Shown in pieces: positions 1 through 6,877 of a stretch of 7,791 nucleotides of DNA (position 1 is its first letter; each line of letters begins with the position of its first letter). A model generated the notes under the pieces. It ran no database searches, was not told the origin of the DNA, and saw nothing but the letters and a program-made list of their open reading frames with translations. The stretch comes from Clostridia bacterium (GTDB lineage Bacteria; Bacillota_A; Clostridia; Oscillospirales; CAG-382), in assembly GCA_017517985.1 (NCBI GenBank), contig JAFWWX010000170.1, forward strand, positions 1 through 7,791, in the 5' to 3' direction. A program made the translations under genes and the position numbers.

Positions 1-27
1 ACATTTTTACAATCATGAAAGAATTCA

Positions 28-70
28 ATTAAATACAAAACTGACACCACTCGAAAAGCGATGTCAGTTC
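28..70 (-). terminator. Rho-independent terminator after the ABC-F gene
   Basis: Bases 41-51 pair with 57-67 around a 5-base loop, and A-T pairs at 39-40/68-69 extend the stem to about 13 bp. In minus-strand RNA the two imperfect positions become G-U pairs, so the stem is continuous; on the plus strand they are C-A mismatches. On the minus strand the stem runs into a T-rich stretch (positions 40 down to about 28). Both facts point to a terminator for minus-strand transcripts, placed about 95 bp past the ABC-F stop codon. It probably ends the three-gene run. Confidence 0.8.
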
Positions 71-115
71 GTTGCTTAAATTTTAATATTTTCTGCCATT
101 AAGGCTGTTTTTGTG

Positions 116-141
116 CTGTCCGCACAATTTGGGGCAGTTCA
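116..141 (-). repeat. IS3/IS150-like terminal inverted repeat remnant (tentative)
   Basis: Read on the minus strand from 141, the sequence starts TGAACTGCCCC and ends GGACAG. From memory, this resembles the TGTACTG..CCC....GGACA pattern at the ends of IS3-family (IS150-group) insertion sequences. No transposase frame is nearby, so at most it is a solo end or a MITE-like remnant. A 6-bp hairpin (111-116 with 122-127) overlaps it, and the 9-mer GCTGTTTTT occurs on both sides (104-112 and 152-160). It could equally be chance intergenic sequence. Confidence 0.25.
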
Positions 142-163
142 CCTACGACAAGCTGTTTTTTTA

Positions 164-2089
164 TTATAAATTACAAAGTTCCTCGTTTGCCTCTTCCCAA
201 ATCTGATAAACCCTTTCCAATTCTTCTGCAAGTTTTGTACTTTCTTCGAAAAGTTCTGCGGTTTTTAAATAGTCCGACGACAATTCGGAAAGTTCTTTTT
301 CAATTTCACTCTGTCTCTTTTCAATTTCAAAAATTCTTTTTTCGCTATCCGAAAGTCTCTTTTCTGCCTTTCGTCTTTTACTCTTTTCTTCCTTATTCCT
401 CAGATAGTCTTCCTTCGCCCCTGATTGGAAACGAACAATATCAGAGGACTCCCCTACAGATTCTTGAATATTTCTCTTCTTATAAGCTTCATAATCTTCG
501 TATGTTCCCTTATAATCAGTATAACCGTCGGAACGCATATCAAGAATTCTTGTCGCAAGTTTAGAAAGGAAGTATCTGTCGTGGGATACAGCCATAACTG
601 TTCCGTCATAATTCATAATTGCATCCTCAAGAACCTCTCGGGATGTTGCATCAAGGTGGTTTGTCGGCTCATCAAGTATAAGTAAGTTAAGGTCAGAGAG
701 CATGAGCTTTGCAAAAGTAAGTCGGGCTTTTTCGCCGCCGGAAAGAACTTCAACCTTTTTAAATACGTCCTCAGCTTTAAAAAGGAATCTTGCAAGAACT
801 CCTCTTATTTCACTCTGCTTTTTGTCTGGGTAATTATCCCATAACTCATCAAGAACTGTATTGTTTGGATTCAGCCCCTGATGCTCCTGATCATAATAGC
901 CGATTTTTATACCTTTGACATACTCAAAGCTACCACTATCCGGTGCCATTCTGCCACTTAGAATCTTAAGTAGAGTTGATTTACCAACGCCGTTAGGTCC
1001 TACAAAAAATATTCTGTCCTGCCCCTTAAGCAAAAAGGAAAGATTAGAAAAAAGCAACTTTCCCGGATAGGATTTTGAAAGTCCTCTTACATCAAGCATT
1101 CTTTCTGAAATAAGATAACTGTCACCGGACGAAAAATTAAAGGAAACTCGTTCAGGAAGATTCTTTGGTTTCTCAACCTTATCCATTCTGTCAATTGCCT
1201 TCATTCTACTCTCTGCGGCAATTATATTCCGTTCTCTGTTCCACCTTCTCTGATTTTCAATAAATGCTTCAAGACGTTCAATTTCCTTTTTCTGATTGAG
1301 ATAATGCTTTTCATCGTTTTTTCTGTCTTCTTCTTTCTTTTTAACGTATTTAGTATATGGACAGTTATAAAGTTTAACATCCTGATTTTCTACTTCAAGA
1401 GTATGTGTTGTAACCTTATCAAGAAAATATCTGTCGTGAGATATTACTATCAGTGTTTTTTTATAACCTGCAAGGTATCCTTCAAGCCAGGTACAGCTTT
1501 CAATATCAAGGTGGTTTGTCGGCTCATCAAGCATCAGAATATCAGGCTCACCAAGAAGCGTTCTTGCAAGCGCTACTCTTGTTTTCTGTCCACCTGACAG
1601 AGAGCTTATCGGCAGCATTTGCTTATCAGGAGGAAATCCAAGGGATGTAAGCATACTCTTTATTCTGCTTTTATATTCATATCCGCCGTTTTTACGGAAG
1701 TTTTCCTCAAGCATTGTATATTCTTTAACATACATCATATGCTCGTCATCCGGAGAATTATCGTTCATTTTTTTCTGAAGAAAAGCAAGTCTTTCTTCCC
1801 ATTCGCAAAGTTTTTCGAATGCTCCGAGCATTTCATCAAACAGAATTTTTTCCGACTCAAAGCCTGCATTCTGCTCTAGGTAGCTTACTTTTTTTTCTTT
1901 ACCAATGAAGATATTGCCATCTTCTGCACGATTAAGCCCGCATATGGTTTTTAAAAGCAGCGATTTTCCTGCTCCATTTACACCAACAACGCCCAATCTT
2001 GTGCCATCATTAATGCTGAATGACACCTTGTCAAGAATTACATCCGTACCGAATGCAACGGTAACGTCTGAGAGGCTTAGCGCTATCAA
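164..2089 (-). CDS. ABC-F family ATPase (YdiF/Uup-like translation factor)
   Basis: This 641-residue cytosolic protein has two fused ABC ATPase domains and no membrane segments, the layout of the ABC-F family. Members bind the ribosomal E site and rescue stalled or antibiotic-blocked ribosomes. Domain 1 has Walker A GVNGAGKS (36-43), signature LSGGQ (164-168), Walker B ending LDEP (187-190) and a switch His at 218. A charged linker (about 235-330) separates it from domain 2: GPNGVGKS (364-371), LSGGE (449-453), LDEP (472-475) and His 503. Both domains carry the ABC-F hallmark DEPTNHLD. A Lys/Glu-rich C-terminal region (about 555-640) looks like a coiled coil. Length and layout match Bacillus YdiF (about 640 aa), though Uup or YheS types are not excluded. 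The start codon is TTG. It is the last gene of the run, 53 bp after uvrA. A drug-resistance role cannot be told from sequence alone. Confidence 0.93.
   Translation of the reverse strand: MIALSLSDVTVAFGTDVILDKVSFSINDGTRLGVVGVNGAGKSLLLKTICGLNRAEDGNIFIGKEKKVSYLEQNAGFESEKILFDEMLGAFEKLCEWEERLAFLQKKMNDNSPDDEHMMYVKEYTMLEENFRKNGGYEYKSRIKSMLTSLGFPPDKQMLPISSLSGGQKTRVALARTLLGEPDILMLDEPTNHLDIESCTWLEGYLAGYKKTLIVISHDRYFLDKVTTHTLEVENQDVKLYNCPYTKYVKKKEEDRKNDEKHYLNQKKEIERLEAFIENQRRWNRERNIIAAESRMKAIDRMDKVEKPKNLPERVSFNFSSGDSYLISERMLDVRGLSKSYPGKLLFSNLSFLLKGQDRIFFVGPNGVGKSTLLKILSGRMAPDSGSFEYVKGIKIGYYDQEHQGLNPNNTVLDELWDNYPDKKQSEIRGVLARFLFKAEDVFKKVEVLSGGEKARLTFAKLMLSDLNLLILDEPTNHLDATSREVLEDAIMNYDGTVMAVSHDRYFLSKLATRILDMRSDGYTDYKGTYEDYEAYKKRNIQESVGESSDIVRFQSGAKEDYLRNKEEKSKRRKAEKRLSDSEKRIFEIEKRQSEIEKELSELSSDYLKTAELFEESTKLAEELERVYQIWEEANEELCNL
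650..676. repeat. Intragenic 27-base direct repeat, copy 1 (second ABC domain)
   Basis: This stretch is base-for-base identical to 1505-1531. On the minus strand it encodes the Walker B/D-loop residues LDEPTNHLD of the second ABC domain of the ABC-F protein. Confidence 0.85.
1505..1531. repeat. Intragenic 27-base direct repeat, copy 2 (first ABC domain)
   Basis: This is the matching copy of 650-676. It encodes the same LDEPTNHLD motif in the first ABC domain with every synonymous position the same. The copies start 855 bases apart, so recombination between them would delete one domain-equivalent in frame. Confidence 0.85.
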
Positions 2090-2103
2090 TATATTTTCCT
2101 TTC
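2087..2103 (-). promoter_or_regulatory. Ribosome binding site and TTG start of the ABC-F gene
   Basis: The minus strand reads GAAAGGA (2103-2097), then seven bases, then TTG (2089-2087). Going upstream in frame to the TAA at 2138-2140 there is no ATG, GTG or other TTG. The next internal ATG would remove the first Walker A motif. TTG with a well-spaced Shine-Dalgarno is therefore the only good start. Confidence 0.8.
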
Positions 2104-2122
2104 TTTTGCAATGTTCGCAAAA
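2104..2122 (-). other. Small hairpin just upstream of the ABC-F ribosome binding site
   Basis: TTTTGC and GCAAAA form a 6-bp stem with a 7-base loop, ending one base before the Shine-Dalgarno. It lies in the 53-base gap after uvrA. No T-tract follows, so it is not a terminator. It could mark an mRNA processing or stability site, or it could be chance in AT-rich DNA. Confidence 0.3.
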
Positions 2123-2142
2123 ATTATGATTATCTTTTTATT

Positions 2143-4989
2143 TTAATTGTTCTGGTATAACAGCATCTTCTTAAGATATTGACCCGTATATGATGCCTCA
2201 CAGTTTGCTACATCTTCCGGAGTACCGCAAGCAATAACAGTTCCACCCTTATCTCCGCCCTCAGGACCCATATCAATTATATGGTCTGCAGTTTTAATAA
2301 GGTCAAGATTATGCTCAATTACAATTACTGTATTTCCTGCATCAACAAGCCTTTGCAAAACAACAATTAGCATCTGTACATCGGCTGTGTGAAGTCCGGT
2401 TGTAGGTTCATCAAGTATATAAACAGTTTTACCTGTTCCTCTTTTTGCAAGCTCTGTTGCAAGCTTAACTCTCTGTGCTTCACCGCCGGAAAGTGTTGTA
2501 GATGACTGCCCTATCTTTAAATAACCAAGTCCAACCTCTGACAAAGTAGCAAGTTTCCTTCTGATTGACGGAATATTTTCAAAGAAACTAAGGCCCTCAT
2601 CAACTGTCATATCAAGAACATCAAAAATATTTTTCCCTTTATATTTTACTTCAAGAGTTTCACGATTGTATCTTTTACCCTTACAAACATCGCAGGTAAC
2701 ATATACATCCGGCAAAAAATTCATTTCTATCTTAATTGAGCCATCGCCCTCACAGGCTTCGCATCTTCCGCCTTTTAAGTTAAATGAAAATCTGTCCTGC
2801 TTAAAACCTCTCATCTTCGCATCTGTGGTTGATGCATACAATGCACGTATTTCAGTAAATAATCCCGTATATGTCGCAGGATTTGACCTGGGGGTTCTTC
2901 CAATCGGCGACTGATCAATTGAAATAACCTTATCAAGATATTCAACGCCCTGAATATCATTATGCTTTCCGGCAACAGAGTTAGCTCTGTTAAGTTTTTT
3001 TGAAAGCACTGACAAAAGTACTCCATTTACGAGCGAGCTTTTTCCGGAGCCTGAAACACCGGTAACGCAAATAAATTTGCCCAAAGGAAACTCTACATCT
3101 ATTTCTTTAAGATTATTCTCACTTGCACCAATAACCTTCAGTATATTTCCTGAACCCTTACGCCTTATTTCAGGTACTTCTATCTTTTTTCTGCCGGATA
3201 AATAATCTCCGGTTACAGAACTCTTACACTTAATTAGTTTATCAAGTGTTCCCTGAAAAACAACATTTCCACCGTGAACACCTGCACCGGGACCTATATC
3301 AACAATATAGTCCGCTTCTCTCATTGTCTCCTCATCATGTTCTACAACAATCAGAGTATTACCCAAATCACGAAGCTTTTTTAATGTTTCAATAAGTTTA
3401 TAGTTATCTCTCTGATGAAGCCCGATACTTGGTTCATCAAGTATATAAAGCACACCCATTAGTGATGAGCCTATCTGTGTTGCAAGTCTTATTCTCTGGC
3501 TTTCCCCACCGGAAAGTGTACCTGCCTTTCGAGAAAGCGTTAAATATTCCAAGCCTACATTATTAAGAAATCCGAGTCTTACTTTGATCTCCTTAAGGAT
3601 TTCTTTACCAATTGCATATTCTTTTTCAGTAAGAACAAGATTTTCAAAAAAGTCCAATGCAACAGTTACAGGCATATCACAAATTTCAGCGATATTTTTA
3701 CCACCGACTGTCACGGAAAGAGCCTCGGTTTTCAGTCTTTTTCCGGAGCAAACTTCGCACGGAATTATCTCCATAAATGTTTCATAGTATTCGCGCATAT
3801 CCGGTGAGTTAATTGACATTTTGTATCTTCGGTAAATCTCATTGACTATACCATTGAATCCTACATTATAGCTGTATCCATCAAAGGAAACTCCAAAGCG
3901 CTTCCTGTCAGGACTGCCGTAGAACAAAACATTTCTGGCTTCCTCAGACATATCACACAAAGGAGTATCAATTGTACTTCCGTAAGGCTCAAGAAAAACA
4001 TTGATTTTATTACCACTCCAGTTGGAGTCTTTTATGGTCTTAAATCCGTTACAGGCACAAGCACCACGACTAAGTGATAGCGAAAAGTCAGGAAAAAGCT
4101 TCTCAACAGACAATACCTTCGTTTCACCAAGACCGTCACAATCCGGACAAGCACCAAAAGGACTGTTAAAGGAGAACATTCGGGGAGCAAGTTCGCCGAG
4201 GCTTATGCCATGTTCGTCACATGCATAATTCATTGAAAACTTTTTTTCTGTATTTTCACTATTTTCGGAACCAACAACAGCAATTGTTATATTTCCGGAG
4301 GACATTTTCGCAGCATATTCCACAGAATCTGTAAGTCTTGTTGTAATACCCTCTTTCATAACAAGTCTGTCTACAATTATATCAATATAATGCTTTTTGT
4401 TCTTATCAAGATTTATTTCTTCACCAAGTGTAAGAATATCTCCGTCAACCCTGACTCTTGTAAAACCGTTCTTCTGTGCATCTGCAAACACTTTTTCGTG
4501 AAGTCCCTTTTTTCCTGACACGACGGGAGAAAGCACCATAAATTTTGTTCCTTCTGGAAAACAAAGAATCTGATCTATGATTTGGTCTATTGACTGCGGA
4601 GTAATAACCTTTCCGCATACAGGACAATGAGGTACACCGATTCTTGCATACAAAAGACGCAGATAATCGTAAATTTCAGTTACAGTTCCTACTGTTGAAC
4701 GAGGATTTGCAGAAGTTGTTTTCTGATTGATTGATATTGCCGGCGAAAGACCCTCTATAAGGTCAATGTCAGGCTTATCAAGCTGACCGAGAAACATTCT
4801 TGCATAGGAAGAGAGAGATTCCACAAATCTTCTGTGGCCCTCTGCATATATTGTGTCAAAAGCAAGAGATGATTTTCCTGACCCTGAAAGTCCTGTAAAT
4901 ACAACCAGTTTATCTCTTGGTATTGTAACATCGATATTTTTCAGGTTATGAACCCTTGCACCTTTTATTATTATGTCTTTTGATGCCAT
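2143..4989 (-). CDS. uvrA: UvrA, excinuclease ABC subunit A
   Basis: UvrA is the damage-recognition ATPase of nucleotide excision repair. As a dimer it scans DNA and loads UvrB. The 948 residues are full length for the family. The first ABC module has Walker A GLSGSGKS (33-40), signature LSGGESQR (492-499), Walker B ILDEPS (516-521) and His 551. The second has GVSGSGKS (644-651), LSGGEAQR (833-840), ILDEPT (858-863) and His 893. Zinc-ligand pairs are C122/C125 with C411/C414, and C743/C746 with C766/C769. A third module is C257/H260 with C281/C284, where a His replaces the usual third-position Cys. The region between the first Walker A and signature, which holds the UvrB-binding and insertion domains, is intact. 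The ATG start follows GAGGT by a few bases. The gene begins 14 bp after the ABC exporter stop, so co-transcription is likely. No LexA-type operator is visible upstream, and uvrB is absent from the window. Confidence 0.98.
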   Translation of the reverse strand: MASKDIIIKGARVHNLKNIDVTIPRDKLVVFTGLSGSGKSSLAFDTIYAEGHRRFVESLSSYARMFLGQLDKPDIDLIEGLSPAISINQKTTSANPRSTVGTVTEIYDYLRLLYARIGVPHCPVCGKVITPQSIDQIIDQILCFPEGTKFMVLSPVVSGKKGLHEKVFADAQKNGFTRVRVDGDILTLGEEINLDKNKKHYIDIIVDRLVMKEGITTRLTDSVEYAAKMSSGNITIAVVGSENSENTEKKFSMNYACDEHGISLGELAPRMFSFNSPFGACPDCDGLGETKVLSVEKLFPDFSLSLSRGACACNGFKTIKDSNWSGNKINVFLEPYGSTIDTPLCDMSEEARNVLFYGSPDRKRFGVSFDGYSYNVGFNGIVNEIYRRYKMSINSPDMREYYETFMEIIPCEVCSGKRLKTEALSVTVGGKNIAEICDMPVTVALDFFENLVLTEKEYAIGKEILKEIKVRLGFLNNVGLEYLTLSRKAGTLSGGESQRIRLATQIGSSLMGVLYILDEPSIGLHQRDNYKLIETLKKLRDLGNTLIVVEHDEETMREADYIVDIGPGAGVHGGNVVFQGTLDKLIKCKSSVTGDYLSGRKKIEVPEIRRKGSGNILKVIGASENNLKEIDVEFPLGKFICVTGVSGSGKSSLVNGVLLSVLSKKLNRANSVAGKHNDIQGVEYLDKVISIDQSPIGRTPRSNPATYTGLFTEIRALYASTTDAKMRGFKQDRFSFNLKGGRCEACEGDGSIKIEMNFLPDVYVTCDVCKGKRYNRETLEVKYKGKNIFDVLDMTVDEGLSFFENIPSIRRKLATLSEVGLGYLKIGQSSTTLSGGEAQRVKLATELAKRGTGKTVYILDEPTTGLHTADVQMLIVVLQRLVDAGNTVIVIEHNLDLIKTADHIIDMGPEGGDKGGTVIACGTPEDVANCEASYTGQYLKKMLLYQNN

Positions 4990-5003
4990 CGTTACCTCTA
5001 TTT

Positions 5004-6734
5004 TTAAATATTATAAAGACTATAATACAGTCCCTTTTTTTCAATTAGTTCCTTATGATTTCCTCTTTCCTCTATTCCATTTTCAGTAAGAACAAGAATC
5101 ATATCGGAATTTTTTATTGTAGTAAGTCTATGTGCAATAGTAAGAACTGTTCTGCCCTTCGAAAGCCTACTAAGTGAATCCTGAACGATACGCTCACTTT
5201 CATTATCAAGCGAACTTGTCGCCTCATCCAGAATAAGTATGGGAGGATTTTTAAGGAATACTCTCGCAATACTGATTCTCTGCTTCTGACCACCGGAAAG
5301 CTTTACGCCACGTTCTCCTACATAAGTATCATACCCATTTGGAAGTGACATTATGAATTCGTGTGCTCCTGCCATTTTTGCAGCCTCCTCGGCTTCTTCT
5401 CTTGTTGCACCGGGTCTACCGTAAAAAATATTCTCAATAACTGTTCCGGAGAACAGATATACATCCTGCTGAACTATACCAATATTCTTACGAAGCATTT
5501 TCATCTGCATATCATTTACGTTGATACCGTCTATTGATACTGTTCCCTTTTCTACCTCGTAGAATCTTGGAATCAAATTACAGATTGTTGTTTTTCCGCC
5601 ACCAGAAGGTCCAACAAGAGCAACGCTCTGCCCTGCCTTTATGTCAATATTAATATCTTTAAGGACATACTCGTTTTCTTCTGAATAACGGAAGGTAACA
5701 TTATCAAACCGAATATTGCCACAAAGCTTACCAGGATCAACAGCATTTTCCTTATCAACTATGTCAGGTTCTGTTTCCATTATTTCAACGAATTTTTCAA
5801 TACCAGTAAGGCCGTTTTCAAACTGTTCCATAAAATTTATAATAACTTTAACCGATGCAAGAAGCGTGGATACATAAAGAATGTATGCAACAAAGTCCTC
5901 CGGCTTAATCATTCCTCGACCCATAAAAATACCGCCGGCAACTACAACTACAATATACAATAGACCGTCGAAAAATCTTGTTGTACAATGGAACAATGCC
6001 ATATATTTATAGGATTCTTTTTTCAGTTTATAAAATTTATCGTTATCTCTTTTAAACTTTTCAATTTCAATGTCCTCGTTTGCAAATGACTTTACAACTC
6101 TTATTCCGAGAAGAGAATCTTCCACACAGGCATTGATCTCGCCTATCTGCGAACGTCTTTCCTTAAAGGATTTTCGCATAGGGCGTCTGAAGTGCATACT
6201 GCACACTACCATCACAGGAAGAATAGCAAATACAATAAGAGTAAGCGGAACATTTATAAACATCAGAATTACGAAGGATACTATAACTTTTATTCCGACA
6301 ATAAAAAACTCTTCTGGACAATGATGGGAAAACTCTGTAACATCAAAAAGGTCACTTGTTATTCTGGACATAAGCGTGCCTATTTTTGTGTTCTGATAAT
6401 AGGAAAATGATAGTTTTTCAAGATGTCGGAACAAGTCACTTCTCATATCCGTTTCCATTTTTGTTCCCATGACATGCCCCTGATATGCCATATAATAATT
6501 TGCAAGCGTATCAATTATACGCAGAACCATATAACCTATTCCGACAGTTAATATAAGTTTTAGTGTAAGATTCTGCGGTTCATCTGTTGCTGTACCTGTT
6601 ATAAGTCGTGTAATCATAGGAAGTAACAGCTCACAAACCGTTGTTACGCTTGCACATAAAAGGTCAAGAACCATTATTCTTCTGTATTTAGAATAATACG
6701 GTAGAAATTTTTTTATGATATGTTTGTTTTTCAT
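5004..6734 (-). CDS. ABC exporter half-transporter (permease fused to ATPase)
   Basis: This 576-residue membrane protein has an N-terminal transmembrane domain fused to a C-terminal ATPase, as in the MsbA/BmrA/LmrA type of exporter. Six hydrophobic stretches (about 20-44, 58-82, 142-162, 163-181, 253-272 and 278-300) form the membrane part. The ATPase has Walker A GPSGGGKT (375-382), Q-loop GIVQQD (419-424), signature LSGGQKQR (479-486), Walker B ILILDEA with Glu 504, D-loop SSLD (507-510) and switch motif AHR with His 535. All catalytic residues are present, so a homodimer would be competent. No partner half-transporter is in the window, although such proteins can be heterodimeric. The substrate (drug, lipid or peptide) cannot be read from sequence; there is no peptidase domain. 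The ATG start follows AAAGGA, and the gene leads the run that continues into uvrA. Confidence 0.94.
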   Translation of the reverse strand: MKNKHIIKKFLPYYSKYRRIMVLDLLCASVTTVCELLLPMITRLITGTATDEPQNLTLKLILTVGIGYMVLRIIDTLANYYMAYQGHVMGTKMETDMRSDLFRHLEKLSFSYYQNTKIGTLMSRITSDLFDVTEFSHHCPEEFFIVGIKVIVSFVILMFINVPLTLIVFAILPVMVVCSMHFRRPMRKSFKERRSQIGEINACVEDSLLGIRVVKSFANEDIEIEKFKRDNDKFYKLKKESYKYMALFHCTTRFFDGLLYIVVVVAGGIFMGRGMIKPEDFVAYILYVSTLLASVKVIINFMEQFENGLTGIEKFVEIMETEPDIVDKENAVDPGKLCGNIRFDNVTFRYSEENEYVLKDINIDIKAGQSVALVGPSGGGKTTICNLIPRFYEVEKGTVSIDGINVNDMQMKMLRKNIGIVQQDVYLFSGTVIENIFYGRPGATREEAEEAAKMAGAHEFIMSLPNGYDTYVGERGVKLSGGQKQRISIARVFLKNPPILILDEATSSLDNESERIVQDSLSRLSKGRTVLTIAHRLTTIKNSDMILVLTENGIEERGNHKELIEKKGLYYSLYNI

Positions 6735-6775
6735 ATTTCCTTTTTCTTTTTTCGTTAATGTTCATTCAAAGCAGT

Positions 6776-6803
6776 TCTATAATAAAGTATTATCCTGATT
6801 CAA
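6776..6803 (-). promoter_or_regulatory. Possible sigma-A-type promoter for exporter-uvrA-ABC-F run
   Basis: The minus strand carries TTGAAT (6803-6798), a 16-base spacer and TATAGA (6781-6776), each matching the consensus at 4 of 6 positions. It lies between the upstream terminator and the exporter start, giving a leader of roughly 35 bases. It is the best pair I found in this AT-rich gap, but the match is modest. GATAAT at 6794-6789 is an alternative -10 without a good -35. Confidence 0.35.
6779..6793. repeat. Perfect 6-3-6 inverted repeat overlapping the candidate -10
   Basis: ATAATA and TATTAT are separated by AAG. The repeat overlaps the candidate -10 element and spacer, a typical place for a repressor to bind. 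It consists only of A and T outside the loop, so chance is a serious alternative. No regulator gene is visible nearby. Confidence 0.3.
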
Positions 6804-6827
6804 CTGAAAATCAAAAAAATTTATTTA

Positions 6828-6863
6828 ACTAAAAATCGGTATCACTAAGGACACCGATTTTTA
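6828..6863 (-). terminator. Rho-independent terminator after the oxidoreductase gene
   Basis: Bases 6830-6840 pair with 6853-6863 (11 bp). The stem extends inward through 6841-6843/6850-6852 by a G-U pair and two normal pairs in minus-strand RNA, leaving a 6-base loop. The stem carries an A-run on one arm and a T-run on the other, followed by further T-rich sequence on the minus strand. It sits 15 bp past the oxidoreductase stop and separates that gene from the exporter-uvrA run. The plus strand also ends in five Ts, so it could work in both directions. Confidence 0.85.
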
Positions 6864-6877
6864 TAGAATATAAAAAA

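Noticed and set aside
135..165. Plus-strand terminator made of a weak hairpin (135-139/151-155) and a T-run
   Set aside because: The stem is only 5 bp with one G-T pair and an 11-base loop, and no plus-strand gene lies upstream to need it.
187..685. Plus-strand open frames overlapping the ABC-F gene
   Set aside because: They are antisense shadows of a well-supported conserved gene. They have low-complexity Phe/Ser/Leu-rich translations and no recognisable domain.
2107..2122. LexA box (CGAACATTGC on the minus strand) in front of the ABC-F gene
   Set aside because: Only the left half-site CGAAC matches. The right half GTTCG is missing, and the site lies after uvrA rather than before it.
2090..2142. 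Separate promoter for the ABC-F gene (CATAAT at 2128-2123 or GATAAT at 2134-2129)
   Set aside because: No acceptable -35 lies 16-18 bases upstream of either, and such -10 look-alikes are common in AT-rich DNA.
2143..4989. A DrrC-type, drug-resistance UvrA paralogue
   Set aside because: The protein has the full canonical length with the UvrB-binding and insertion regions and three zinc modules. Resistance paralogues are usually shorter and lack the UvrB-binding domain.
6752..6768. LexA-like half-site (TGAACATTAACG on the minus strand) in front of the exporter
   Set aside because: GAAC is present but the partner GTTC is not at the required spacing.
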